Origin: JALZAA01 sp035938395
GTDB taxonomy: Bacteria > Actinomycetota > Acidimicrobiia > IMCC26256 > JACDBD01
Direction: 5' to 3'
Assembly: GCA_035938395.1 (NCBI GenBank)
Contig: DASZGY010000138.1
Coordinates: forward strand, 1-46,370
Length of the DNA: 46,370 nucleotides
Of the stretch, positions 17,020 through 24,346 are shown piece after piece. The notes under the pieces are model-generated. The model was not told the origin of the DNA and ran no database searches. It saw only the letters and a list, made by a program, of their open reading frames with translations. Position 1 is the first letter of the stretch; every line of letters begins with the position of its first letter. The translations under genes were made by a program, and so were the position numbers.

Positions 17020-17847
17020 ATGGCGTACGCGACCCTGCACTTCGAGCGCGACGGACTCGTCGGATGGCTTCGGCTGTCACGTCCGGACCGGCTGAACGCG
17101 TTCACGCCCGAGATGTGGCGCGAGCTGCGCGAGCTCGGTGAGGAGCTACGGGACGACCCCGACCTGCGGGCGCTCGTGGTGATCGGCGAGGGCCGCGCGT
17201 TCTCGAGCGGTATCGACACGTCGGTGTTCGCCGGCGACACCCTCGACGGCGACACGCTCGAGACCGATCGTGATGCCCCGCGCCGCCATGACGATCCCGC
17301 GGTCGACGCGATCATGCAGACGCAAGACGCGTACACGTGGCTCGAAGAAGCGCCGTACGCGACGATCGCCGCCGTGCGCGGCTACGCGCTCGGCGCCGGT
17401 CTCCAGCTCGCGCTGGCGTGCGACGTGCGGGTGTTCGCGGAGGGGACGAAATCGGGCCTGCTCGAGTTCAAGTACGGCATCCTTCCCGATCTGGGCGGCA
17501 CGCAACGGCTCCCGCGCGCTGTCGGGGCGGCGAAGGCGAAGGAGCTCATCTTCACGGCAGGCCAGATCGACGCCCACGAGGCGCTCCGCATCGGGCTGAC
17601 CCAACGGCTCGTCCCGGACGCCGACCTCGAGACGACGGCCGGCGAGCTCGCGGCGACCATCGCGGCCCAGCCGCCGCTCGCCGTCGAAGGTGCCAAGCGG
17701 GCGGTCAACGTGGCGGGCACGGTCCCGACGCGCGAGGGGTTGCGCATCGAGGCCGAGGGCCAGGCCGTCTGCCTCCGCTCCGATGACATGAAGGAAGCGC
17801 TCGCCGCGTTCGTCGAGCAGCGACCGCCGAGCTACCAGCGCCGCTAG
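17020..17847 (+). CDS. Crotonase-fold enzyme (enoyl-CoA hydratase/isomerase family) with one catalytic Glu replaced
   Basis: A 275-residue crotonase. The oxyanion-hole regions FSSGID and GYALGAGLQLALACD are present, as is GILPDLGGTQRL. The two catalytic glutamates of enoyl-CoA hydratase correspond to Q129 and E149 here (20 residues apart, as in the family). The first is therefore Gln and the second is kept. Simple hydratase activity is doubtful; an isomerase, hydrolase, dehydratase or other crotonase reaction is possible. An insert between 70 and 100, rich in Asp, replaces the usual short loop. It is probably cotranscribed with murA. Confidence 0.85.
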   Translation: MAYATLHFERDGLVGWLRLSRPDRLNAFTPEMWRELRELGEELRDDPDLRALVVIGEGRAFSSGIDTSVFAGDTLDGDTLETDRDAPRRHDDPAVDAIMQTQDAYTWLEEAPYATIAAVRGYALGAGLQLALACDVRVFAEGTKSGLLEFKYGILPDLGGTQRLPRAVGAAKAKELIFTAGQIDAHEALRIGLTQRLVPDADLETTAGELAATIAAQPPLAVEGAKRAVNVAGTVPTREGLRIEAEGQAVCLRSDDMKEALAAFVEQRPPSYQRR

Positions 17848-17859
17848 CGAGCCTGTGTG

Positions 17860-19125
17860 ATGGACGCGTTCGTCGTCCGGGCCAATGGTCCGTTGTCTGG
17901 CACCGTGCGGGTATGCGGCGCGACCAAGAACGCCGGGCTCAAGCAGATGGCGGCGGCGTTGCTCGCGCCCGGCGTGACGGTGCTGCGCAACCTGCACCCG
18001 GTGCTCGACCTCGACGCGATGCTCGACGTGATGCGCGCTATCGGCGCGAGCACCGAGTGGACGGGCGAGAACGAGCTCACGATCGACGCCGGCGGGCCCC
18101 TCAACCCGGAGGCGCCTTACGAGCTCGTCACGCGGATGCGCGCGTCGATCAACGTGCTTGGACCGCTACTGGCGCGCTGCGGCGAGGCGCGGGTCGCGAT
18201 GCCGGGCGGCGACAACATCGGCAGCCGCAAGCTCGATATGCACTTCCGCGGACTGGAGGCCATGGGCGCCGAGCTCGAAATCGTGCACGGTCTCATCGAG
18301 GCGCGGTGCCGGACGTTGTGCGGCGCCCGGATCGTGCTCGACTTCCCGAGCGTCGGCGCCACCGAGAACCTGCTCACCGCGGCCGTCCTGGCGAAGGGTC
18401 AGACGGTGCTCGACAACGCCGCCCGCGAGCCCGAGATCAGCGACCTGGCGGCGTTCCTCAACCGCATGGGCGCGCAGATCTCGGGGGCAGGGTCGTCGAC
18501 GATCGAGGTCGAGGGCGTCGAGAGCCTGACGTCGATCGAGAACGAGGTGATGGGCGATCGCATCGAGGCGGGGACCATTCTCATGGCGTGCGGCGTCGCC
18601 GGGGGCGAGGTCACGGTCGAGGGAACGCGCCTCGACCACCTCGAGATGGTGGCCCTGAAGCTCGGTGAGATGGGCCTCGACGTCTCGCCGACTCCCGACG
18701 GCCTGTCGGCCCGCTGTGACGAGCGGCTGCGCGCCGTCGACGTGGCCACGCTGCCGTACCCCGGCTTCGCGACGGACTTCATGCCGCTGGTGGTGGCGCT
18801 GCTCGCGACCGCGGAAGGGTCGGCCATCGTCACCGAGAACGTCTTCGACAATCGCTTCGGGTTCGTCGACGAGCTCCACCGCATGGGCGCCGACATCCGC
18901 AACGAGGGCCGCCACGCGGTGGTCCGGGGCGTCGACCGGCTGTCCGGCGCGCCCGTGCGCGCCCAGGACGTGCGCGCCGGCGCCGCCCTCGTCGTCGCCG
19001 GGCTCGCCGCCGACGGCGAGACCCGCGTCCTCGACCCGTACCACGTCGATCGCGGCTATCCCGACCTCGCCGGACAACTCCAGGCCCTCGGCGCCGATGT
19101 CCGGCGCGTCCGGCCCACGCCCTGA
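17860..19125 (+). CDS. murA: UDP-N-acetylglucosamine 1-carboxyvinyltransferase with Cys-to-Asp active site
   Basis: About 421 residues; it transfers enolpyruvate from PEP to UDP-GlcNAc, the first committed step of peptidoglycan synthesis. The PEP-binding Lys region reads CGATKNAGLKQMAAALL. The catalytic loop reads MPGGDNIGSRKLDMH, where E. coli has Cys115; here the residue is D118. Asp at this position is known from Mycobacterium tuberculosis and Chlamydia MurA and makes the enzyme insensitive to fosfomycin. GTG 17857 immediately precedes ATG 17860 and either may be used. The gene lies 10 nt after the crotonase gene. The atp-murA neighbourhood is also seen in mycobacteria. Confidence 0.93.
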   Translation: MDAFVVRANGPLSGTVRVCGATKNAGLKQMAAALLAPGVTVLRNLHPVLDLDAMLDVMRAIGASTEWTGENELTIDAGGPLNPEAPYELVTRMRASINVLGPLLARCGEARVAMPGGDNIGSRKLDMHFRGLEAMGAELEIVHGLIEARCRTLCGARIVLDFPSVGATENLLTAAVLAKGQTVLDNAAREPEISDLAAFLNRMGAQISGAGSSTIEVEGVESLTSIENEVMGDRIEAGTILMACGVAGGEVTVEGTRLDHLEMVALKLGEMGLDVSPTPDGLSARCDERLRAVDVATLPYPGFATDFMPLVVALLATAEGSAIVTENVFDNRFGFVDELHRMGADIRNEGRHAVVRGVDRLSGAPVRAQDVRAGAALVVAGLAADGETRVLDPYHVDRGYPDLAGQLQALGADVRRVRPTP

Positions 19126-19177
19126 GGGGGAATGGGGTTCCTCCCGTCCCGGGAAGGCGTGGGAGAATAGGAGTGTT

Positions 19178-19195
19178 GGACCCGGAGCCGGGTCC
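19178..19195. repeat. Inverted repeat GGACCCGG-AG-CCGGGTCC between murA and the Nfu-like gene
   Basis: Perfect 8-bp arms with a 2-bp centre lie 52 bp after the murA stop and 21 bp before ATG 19217. The short centre favours a protein-binding dyad over a hairpin terminator, but no T-run or known consensus settles it. Confidence 0.4.
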
Positions 19196-19216
19196 GATCC
19201 ACCGAGCGGAGAGCGC

Positions 19217-19471
19217 ATGCCCACCGACACCGACACTGACACCGACGACCGGGAAGCCGGCGTCCTCGAGGCCATCGACGCCATCCGCCCCGCGCTCCAG
19301 AGCGACGGCGGCGACATCGTCTTCAACGGCATCGATGCCGACAGCGCCGTCCACGTCACGCTGGTGGGGGCGTGCGGCACGTGCCCGGTGTCGATGATGA
19401 CCCTCAAGGCCGGGGTCGAGCGGATCATCATGGACCGGGTCCCGGGGATCACCGAGGTGATCTCCGAATAG
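19217..19471 (+). CDS. NifU C-terminal-domain (Nfu-type) Fe-S scaffold protein
   Basis: An 84-residue protein. After an Asp/Thr-rich N-terminus comes the Nfu fold with LQSDGGDIVFNGID and the cluster-binding C-x-x-C (C53 and C56, GACGTCPVSM). It would carry Fe-S clusters to target proteins as a homodimer. ATG 19217 follows GCGGAGAG. Its last codons hold the probable ribosome-binding site of the overlapping MeaB gene. Confidence 0.88.
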   Translation: MPTDTDTDTDDREAGVLEAIDAIRPALQSDGGDIVFNGIDADSAVHVTLVGACGTCPVSMMTLKAGVERIIMDRVPGITEVISE

Positions 19472-20415
19472 CAGCGCTCCACAATCCGCCCGCGCTCGTC
19501 GACGCCGCCCGTCGCGGCGATCGTGCCGCCGTCGCCAAGCTGATCTCGCTCGTCGAGGCGGGGGGTGACGCGGCCACCGACGCCGTCGGGCGCCTGTACC
19601 TCAGCACGGGTGGTGCGTACACGGTCGGGATGACCGGCGCGCCGGGCTCGGGCAAGTCGACGCTCACCGACAAGCTCATCGGTCTCGTTCGCGGGGCCGG
19701 CGAGGAGGTCGGCGTGCTCGCGATCGATCCCAGCAGCCCCTTCAGCGGTGGCGCGATCCTCGGCGACCGGATCCGCATGCAGGATCACGCGACCGACGAG
19801 GGCGTCTTCATCCGCTCCATGGCGACGCGCGGCCACCTCGGCGGCCTGTCGCTGGCGACGCCGCAGGCCGTGCGGATCCTCGACGCCGCGGGGAAGCCGT
19901 GGATCATCATCGAGACGGTCGGCGTCGGTCAGGTCGAGGTCGAGGTGGCGGGAGCGGCCGACACGACGGTCGTGGTCGTGAACCCGCGGTGGGGCGACGG
20001 GGTGCAGGCCAACAAGGCGGGACTGCTGGAGATCGCCGACGTGCTCGTCGTCAACAAGGCCGACCGCGACGGCGCCGCCGACACCGTCCGCGACCTGGAG
20101 ATGATGCTCGAGCTGGCGGGGGATCGAGACTGGCGCCCGCCGATCGTCCAGACCGTCGCGACCGACAGCCGGGGCGTCGACGACCTTTGGCGTGCCGTGC
20201 TCGACCATCGCGCGTACCTCGAGGCCGACGGCAGGCTCGAGCGGCGGCGCGACGAGCGCCTGCGCGAGGAGGTGCGGGCGATCGTGCACGAGCGACTGCG
20301 GGCCGGCGCCGAAGACCGGTGCCACGGCGAGCGTTTCGACCGGCTGGTGGCGCAGGTCGCGGCACGGGAGCTCGATCCGTACGCCGCCGCCGACGAGCTG
20401 CTGCTGCAGATCTAA
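19468..20415 (+). CDS. meaB: MeaB/ArgK-type GTPase, chaperone of B12-dependent acyl-CoA mutase (atypical start)
   Basis: About 315 residues from the assumed start. It is a G3E-family P-loop GTPase with GAPGSGKS (57-64), DPSSPFSGGAILGDRIRM, the switch region ETVGVGQ and NKAD for guanine recognition. A helical dimerisation C-terminus follows. MeaB proteins load and protect cobalamin mutases, and the mutase at 10219-11850 is the obvious client. No ATG, GTG or TTG lies near the expected N-terminus. The best-placed codon is ATA 19468, overlapping the Nfu TAG stop (ATAG), with GAGGTGA seven bases upstream. The only canonical in-frame starts are GTG 19372 and 19381, deep inside the Nfu gene. Confidence 0.88.
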   Translation: MAALHNPPALVDAARRGDRAAVAKLISLVEAGGDAATDAVGRLYLSTGGAYTVGMTGAPGSGKSTLTDKLIGLVRGAGEEVGVLAIDPSSPFSGGAILGDRIRMQDHATDEGVFIRSMATRGHLGGLSLATPQAVRILDAAGKPWIIIETVGVGQVEVEVAGAADTTVVVVNPRWGDGVQANKAGLLEIADVLVVNKADRDGAADTVRDLEMMLELAGDRDWRPPIVQTVATDSRGVDDLWRAVLDHRAYLEADGRLERRRDERLREEVRAIVHERLRAGAEDRCHGERFDRLVAQVAARELDPYAAADELLLQI

Positions 20416-20416
20416 C

Positions 20417-21070
20417 GTGCCCGAGGTGACCGAGCACCCCCTCGCGGTGATGCTGTACGCGGCGGCGCACGGCGACCACCCGCCGCCCGACGGCTTCGTC
20501 GAGGTGATGCCGTCACCCGGCGGCCCCGCCGACGCCATCGTCGACTTCACCGCCCACCTGGTGGTCGCGGCGGACGTGCCGGCCGACGACGTCCTGAACG
20601 CGCTGCCGACCGGCGACCTGTCGGCGTGGACCCACCCGTCGTTCCAGCTGTGGCTGGCGGAGCGGCTGGGGACCAGGCCCGGCAGCCGCGACCTGGTCAT
20701 GGCCGCGCCTCCCACCGACCACGCCGATCTCGAGTTGACGCCGCGCGACGACCTCGGTGGTCACGACCGCGTGCGGCGCGCCGCCCGGTACCGGGTCGAC
20801 ATCCGGGTGTTCACCGATCCCGAGGAGCTCGGCGTGCTCGTCGTCGGCCGGGGCCTGGCCGGTCGCATGGAGTGCGCGTTCGAGGTCGAGCCCGCCGCCC
20901 GCCACCGCGGGCTCGGACGCCGGCTGGCACTGGCGGCGCGCACGTTCGCCCCGGACGGGAAAGCGATCTTCGCCCAAGTGGCGCCCGGGAACGTTGCGTC
21001 TGTGCGCGCGCTGTTGTCTGCCGGCTTCCGTCCCATCGGCGGCGAGGTGCTGTTCGCACGCCAGACGTAG
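20417..21070 (+). CDS. GNAT-family N-acetyltransferase
   Basis: About 217 residues. The C-terminal half has the GNAT acetyl-CoA signature: VLVVGRGLAGRMECAFEVEPAARHRGLG, in which R-H-R-G-L-G is motif A, followed by LALAARTFAPDGKAIFAQVAPGN and VRALLSAGFRPIGGEVLF. The N-terminal 110 residues (HPLAVMLYAAAHGDHPPP...) are not a recognisable domain and may bind the acceptor. GTG 20417 lies two bases after the MeaB stop; GTG 20426 is an alternative. The acceptor is unknown. Confidence 0.78.
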   Translation: MPEVTEHPLAVMLYAAAHGDHPPPDGFVEVMPSPGGPADAIVDFTAHLVVAADVPADDVLNALPTGDLSAWTHPSFQLWLAERLGTRPGSRDLVMAAPPTDHADLELTPRDDLGGHDRVRRAARYRVDIRVFTDPEELGVLVVGRGLAGRMECAFEVEPAARHRGLGRRLALAARTFAPDGKAIFAQVAPGNVASVRALLSAGFRPIGGEVLFARQT

Positions 21071-21109
21071 TCAGATCTGGTCACGACGTCATCAACCGGG
21101 GAGCCTTAC

Positions 21110-21886
21110 ATGCCCGAGAGTGTCCGCATCGACCGCCTGGCCGACGGCGTCGCCGTCCTGCGCATCGACCGGCCGCCGCTGAACGCCCTGTCGAGCGCGC
21201 TGCTCGACGAGATCGCGACCGCCGCCCGTGAGCTCGCCGGCGACCCCGACGTGAAGGCCGTCGTCGTGCTCGGCGGGGCCAAGGCCTTCGCGGCCGGCGC
21301 CGACATCAGCGAGTTCGGCGGACCGGACGAGGCGCGCGCCATCGGCCAGCGGTTCCGCGCCGCGTACGACGCGATCGGCGAGATCCCGCGGCCGGTCATC
21401 GCCGCGATCAACGGGGTCGCGCTCGGAGGCGGGCTCGAGCTGGCCCTGGCGTGCGACCTACGCGTCGCTGCCGACAACGCGCGCGTCGGGCAGCCCGAGA
21501 TCCTGCTCGGGGTCATCCCCGGCGCGGGGGCGACGCAGCGCCTCCCCCGGCTGATCGGAACGGCGCGGGCGAAGGAGCTCATCTGGAGTGGACGGCAGGT
21601 GAAGGCGGACGAGGCCCTCGCGCTCGGTCTCGTCGACCGGGTCGTCCCGGCCGCCGAGCTGGAGGACGCGGCCCGGGCGTGGGCGGCGTCGTTGGCGTCG
21701 GGGGCGGTCGTCGCCATGGGTGTCGCCAAGATCGTCATCGACGGTGGGATGGACGGCCGCCTCGACGACGGCCTCGACCTCGAGGCGGAGGCGTTCGCCG
21801 AGGTGTTCGGCACCGAGGACGCCGCCGCCGGCGTCCGCAGCTTCCTCGAGCACGGTCCCGGCAAGGCGAAGTTCGTCGGCCGCTAG
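21110..21886 (+). CDS. Enoyl-CoA hydratase
   Basis: A 258-residue crotonase with both catalytic glutamates: E110 in NGVALGGGLELALACD and E130 in QPEILLGVIPGAGATQRL. It fits syn-hydration of trans-2-enoyl-CoA in beta-oxidation. The oxyanion region FAAGADISEF is standard. ATG 21110 has GGGGAG about six bases upstream. It is a paralogue of the protein at 17020-17847, which lacks the first glutamate. Confidence 0.92.
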   Translation: MPESVRIDRLADGVAVLRIDRPPLNALSSALLDEIATAARELAGDPDVKAVVVLGGAKAFAAGADISEFGGPDEARAIGQRFRAAYDAIGEIPRPVIAAINGVALGGGLELALACDLRVAADNARVGQPEILLGVIPGAGATQRLPRLIGTARAKELIWSGRQVKADEALALGLVDRVVPAAELEDAARAWAASLASGAVVAMGVAKIVIDGGMDGRLDDGLDLEAEAFAEVFGTEDAAAGVRSFLEHGPGKAKFVGR

Positions 21887-22834
21887 CTATGGCGCGTCGC
21901 GTTCCGCCTCGCGCAGCTGCTGTGCCGCGAGCTCGGGCGGGAGGGTGTTCACCAGGATGCCCGTGCCCTGCTCGAAGCCGGCCACGACCCCCATCCGCGT
22001 CTGGACCTCGACATACCAGTGAAACGACTCCCGGCTCGTGCCCGGCGGAGCCGTATGGACGACGAGGTTGTACGGCACGTCTCCCGTTGCGTCGGCGAGG
22101 CGCGCCAGCACGGAACGGCTGGCGTCGGCGAGAGGTTGCATGTCGCCGGCGCCGGCTTCGTCGAAGCGTGATCCGCCGGCGCGGAGCGCGAGTCGGAACT
22201 CGTACGGAGTGCTGCCGGCCCGCGGGCACCACGCCACGACGGTCCCGTCGACGAGGCGGAGATCATCTCGGGCGCGGTCGCGATCGGCGACGACGAGATC
22301 ATGCCCCGCGTCCTCGAACCGTTCGACCGCCCGCGCGACGGCCGGCGGCACCAGGTCGAGCGCCACGATCTGCGCGTGCGGATGCTCGATCGAGGCGCCC
22401 GCGGCTCGACCGTGGTTGATGACGACCTGCACGAACGTGCGCCCGGCGGCGAGGTGGTGGCGGGCGCGATCTCGGAGCACGGTGAGCACCTCGGTCGCTT
22501 GGGCATGGTCGAGCTGCGCAAACGAGTCGCGGTGCGCGGGGGAGAGGACGACGACCTCGTGCGCGCCCGTCGCGCCCGGTCCGGCCTCGGGCCCGCCGAC
22601 GATCGGGTAGAGGTTCGGCACCACTCGCACGCGCCAACCGGGTGTGTCAGGCGCCCCGCCGCCGGTTCGGTAGACCTCGGGCGGTGTCAGGTGCTCGTTG
22701 CCGGGACAGAACGGACACGCATCCGGCCCTCGCGCATCCGGCTCGGGCGACGCGAACGTGTGCGGGCGCGCGGCGCGTCCGGGTGCGAGGAGCACCCAGC
22801 GACCGCTGAGCTCGTCCCGCCGCAGCTCCGACAT
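21887..22834 (-). CDS. galT: Galactose-1-phosphate uridylyltransferase-like HIT-superfamily enzyme
   Basis: A 315-residue protein beginning LRRDELSGRWVLLAPGRAARP, as GalT enzymes do. A zinc-type CPFCPGNE (C40, C43) follows. The nucleophile motif is HPHAQ (H151, H153) where E. coli GalT has HPHGQ, and the C-terminal FHWYVEVQTRMGVVAGFEQGTG matches the GalT second domain. It would move UMP between UDP-glucose and galactose-1-phosphate. Related nucleotidyl- or phosphorolytic activities cannot be excluded given the HPHA variant. ATG 22834 lies eight bases after a TAGCCT -10 box, so the mRNA is probably leaderless. The frame remains open upstream but is shadow. Confidence 0.85.
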   Translation of the reverse strand: MSELRRDELSGRWVLLAPGRAARPHTFASPEPDARGPDACPFCPGNEHLTPPEVYRTGGGAPDTPGWRVRVVPNLYPIVGGPEAGPGATGAHEVVVLSPAHRDSFAQLDHAQATEVLTVLRDRARHHLAAGRTFVQVVINHGRAAGASIEHPHAQIVALDLVPPAVARAVERFEDAGHDLVVADRDRARDDLRLVDGTVVAWCPRAGSTPYEFRLALRAGGSRFDEAGAGDMQPLADASRSVLARLADATGDVPYNLVVHTAPPGTSRESFHWYVEVQTRMGVVAGFEQGTGILVNTLPPELAAQQLREAERDAP

Positions 22835-22842
22835 GGGGTCCG

Positions 22843-22848
22843 AGGCTA
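22843..22848 (-). promoter_or_regulatory. -10 box (TAGCCT) of the leaderless galT transcript
   Basis: On the minus strand TAGCCT is followed by eight bases and then ATG 22834. An identical TAGCCT on the plus strand at 22860-22865 serves the divergent gene. Confidence 0.55.
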
Positions 22849-22859
22849 GAGGCGTGCCG

Positions 22860-22865
22860 TAGCCT
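22860..22865 (+). promoter_or_regulatory. -10 box (TAGCCT) of the leaderless LpdA-like gene
   Basis: TAGCCT is followed by six bases and then GTG 22872, with no ribosome-binding site. The divergent galT promoter has the same hexamer. Confidence 0.55.
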
Positions 22866-22871
22866 GGGTGC

Positions 22872-24242
22872 GTGACGCGCATCTCCGGAGTACGGCTCGC
22901 GATCCTCGGCGGCGGCCCCGCCGGCAACACGTGTGCGACCGTCGCGGCCACGCTGGGCGCGGAAGTGACCCTCGTCGAGCGGGACGTCATCGCCGGCGCC
23001 GCCCACTTGTGGGACTGCATCCCCTCCAAGGCGATGATCGCCACCGGCGGCGAGCTGGCCGAGCTCGGCCGCAGCCACGTGATGGGCCTGCAGGCCGAGG
23101 GTGGCGTCGACCTGGACGCATTACGCGAGCGGGTCTCGTCGATCGAGCAGCGCCTGCACCAGTCGATCGTCCGGCTGCTCGAGTCGCAGAAGGTCCGGCT
23201 CCTCCGCGGCACGGGGCGGCTCAAGGGGCCGCACGAAATAGTGGTCGAAACGGCCCGCGGCATCGAGGAGCTCGAAGCCGACTTCGTCGTGGTCGCCACC
23301 GGGTCGCGTCCCCGGGTTCCCGAGTTCGCGCCCGTAGACGGCGAACGAGTGCTCACGACCCGCCAGGCGTATCCGCCCCCCGAGCTCCCGGAGCACATGG
23401 TGGTGGTCGGCTCCGGTGTCACGGGCGTCGAGTTCACGCACATGTTCGACGCCCTCGGCTCGAAGGTGACGCTGCTCGTCTCCCGCCAGCAGGTGCTCCC
23501 GCTCAAGGACCCCGAGGTGGCGGCGGCGCTCGAGGACGAGTTCATGCGCCAGGGCGTCACGCTGCTCAAGGGCGCCCGCGCGAGCGGCATCGAGCGCGTC
23601 GGCGACACGGTGCGCGTCGCATGCGAGGACGGCCGGGTCGTGGACGGGTCGCACGCGGTGCTCACCGTCGGGTCGATCCCGAACAGCGAGGACCTCGGGC
23701 TCGAGGAGGCCGGCGTCGAGGTCGACGGCGGCGGCTACATCCCGATCGACCACCACTGCCGCTCGAACGTCGAGCACATCTACGCCGCCGGCGACGTGTC
23801 CGGAAAGCTGCCGCTCTCGTCGGTCGGGGCCATGCAGGGTCGCAAGATCGCCGAGCACCTCATGGGCCTGCACAACCGTCCCCACCGTCACCTCGACTAC
23901 GACAAGGCGGCGCAGGCGATCTTCACCGATCCCGAGATCGCCGACGTCGGGCTGGCCGAGGCGGAGGCGTTCTCGCTCGGCAGGAAGATCCGCGTCACCA
24001 AGGTCCCGTTCTCGTCGAACGCGAAGGCGCACATCAAGGGCGACCCGCGCGGGTTCGTGAAGATCCTCTCGGACCCGGCGACGGGCGTCGTGCTCGGCGG
24101 GTCCATCGTCGGGCGGAACGCCGCCGAGCTCATCAGCGTGATCGCGGTCGCCGTCACCAACGGGCTCACGGTCGGCAACATCGTCGACTCGCTCCTCGTC
24201 CACCCGACACTGTCGGAATCGATCGCCGAAGCCGCGTCGTAA
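22872..24242 (+). CDS. lpdA: LpdA-like NAD(P)H flavoprotein (quinone-reductase type) without the redox disulfide
   Basis: A 456-residue pyridine nucleotide-disulfide oxidoreductase fold. FAD-binding ILGGGPAGNTCA is N-terminal, NAD(P)H-binding VVGSGVTGVEFTHMF is central, and YAAGDVSGKLPLSSVG binds FAD. The usual C-x4-C disulfide is broken: the segment reads GAAHLWDCIPSK, so only C49 remains and residue 44 is Ala. The C-terminal His-Glu dyad (HPTLSES) is kept. This pattern is like M. tuberculosis LpdA (Rv3303c), which reduces quinones and is not a lipoamide dehydrogenase. No 2-oxoacid dehydrogenase genes are nearby. GTG 22872 follows a leaderless -10 box. Confidence 0.88.
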   Translation: MTRISGVRLAILGGGPAGNTCATVAATLGAEVTLVERDVIAGAAHLWDCIPSKAMIATGGELAELGRSHVMGLQAEGGVDLDALRERVSSIEQRLHQSIVRLLESQKVRLLRGTGRLKGPHEIVVETARGIEELEADFVVVATGSRPRVPEFAPVDGERVLTTRQAYPPPELPEHMVVVGSGVTGVEFTHMFDALGSKVTLLVSRQQVLPLKDPEVAAALEDEFMRQGVTLLKGARASGIERVGDTVRVACEDGRVVDGSHAVLTVGSIPNSEDLGLEEAGVEVDGGGYIPIDHHCRSNVEHIYAAGDVSGKLPLSSVGAMQGRKIAEHLMGLHNRPHRHLDYDKAAQAIFTDPEIADVGLAEAEAFSLGRKIRVTKVPFSSNAKAHIKGDPRGFVKILSDPATGVVLGGSIVGRNAAELISVIAVAVTNGLTVGNIVDSLLVHPTLSESIAEAAS

Positions 24243-24260
24243 CGACGCGTGACCGCGGCG

Positions 24261-24346
24261 CTACGCGCCGTGCGATGCGGGGTGCGCGAGCTTGGCCGGG
24301 TTCAAGATCGCGTGGATGTGGTGCGACGGTCCGGTAATCGACACGG
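24261..24346 (-). pseudogene. Possible C-terminal remnant of an ECF41-type sigma factor
   Basis: Minus-strand codons from just past the PhzF stop to a TAG at 24261 encode VTVSITGPSHHIHAILNPAKLAHP and a short tail. 'NP(A/D)KLAH' near the end is typical of the SnoaL-like C-terminus of ECF41/SigJ-type sigma factors. Nothing of the sigma domains precedes it, since the frame upstream runs through the PhzF gene. If real, this is a leftover tail of about 25 codons. The match is short and could be chance. Confidence 0.3.

Noticed and set aside
18166..20715. Minus-strand open frame of 849 codons
   Set aside because: It is antisense to murA, the Nfu-type gene and meaB, which are all clear genes; no family features are visible in it.
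22835..23665. N-terminal extension of the GalT-like frame
   Set aside because: It overlaps the LpdA-like gene on the other strand; ATG 22834 matches the family start and sits at leaderless spacing from a -10 box.
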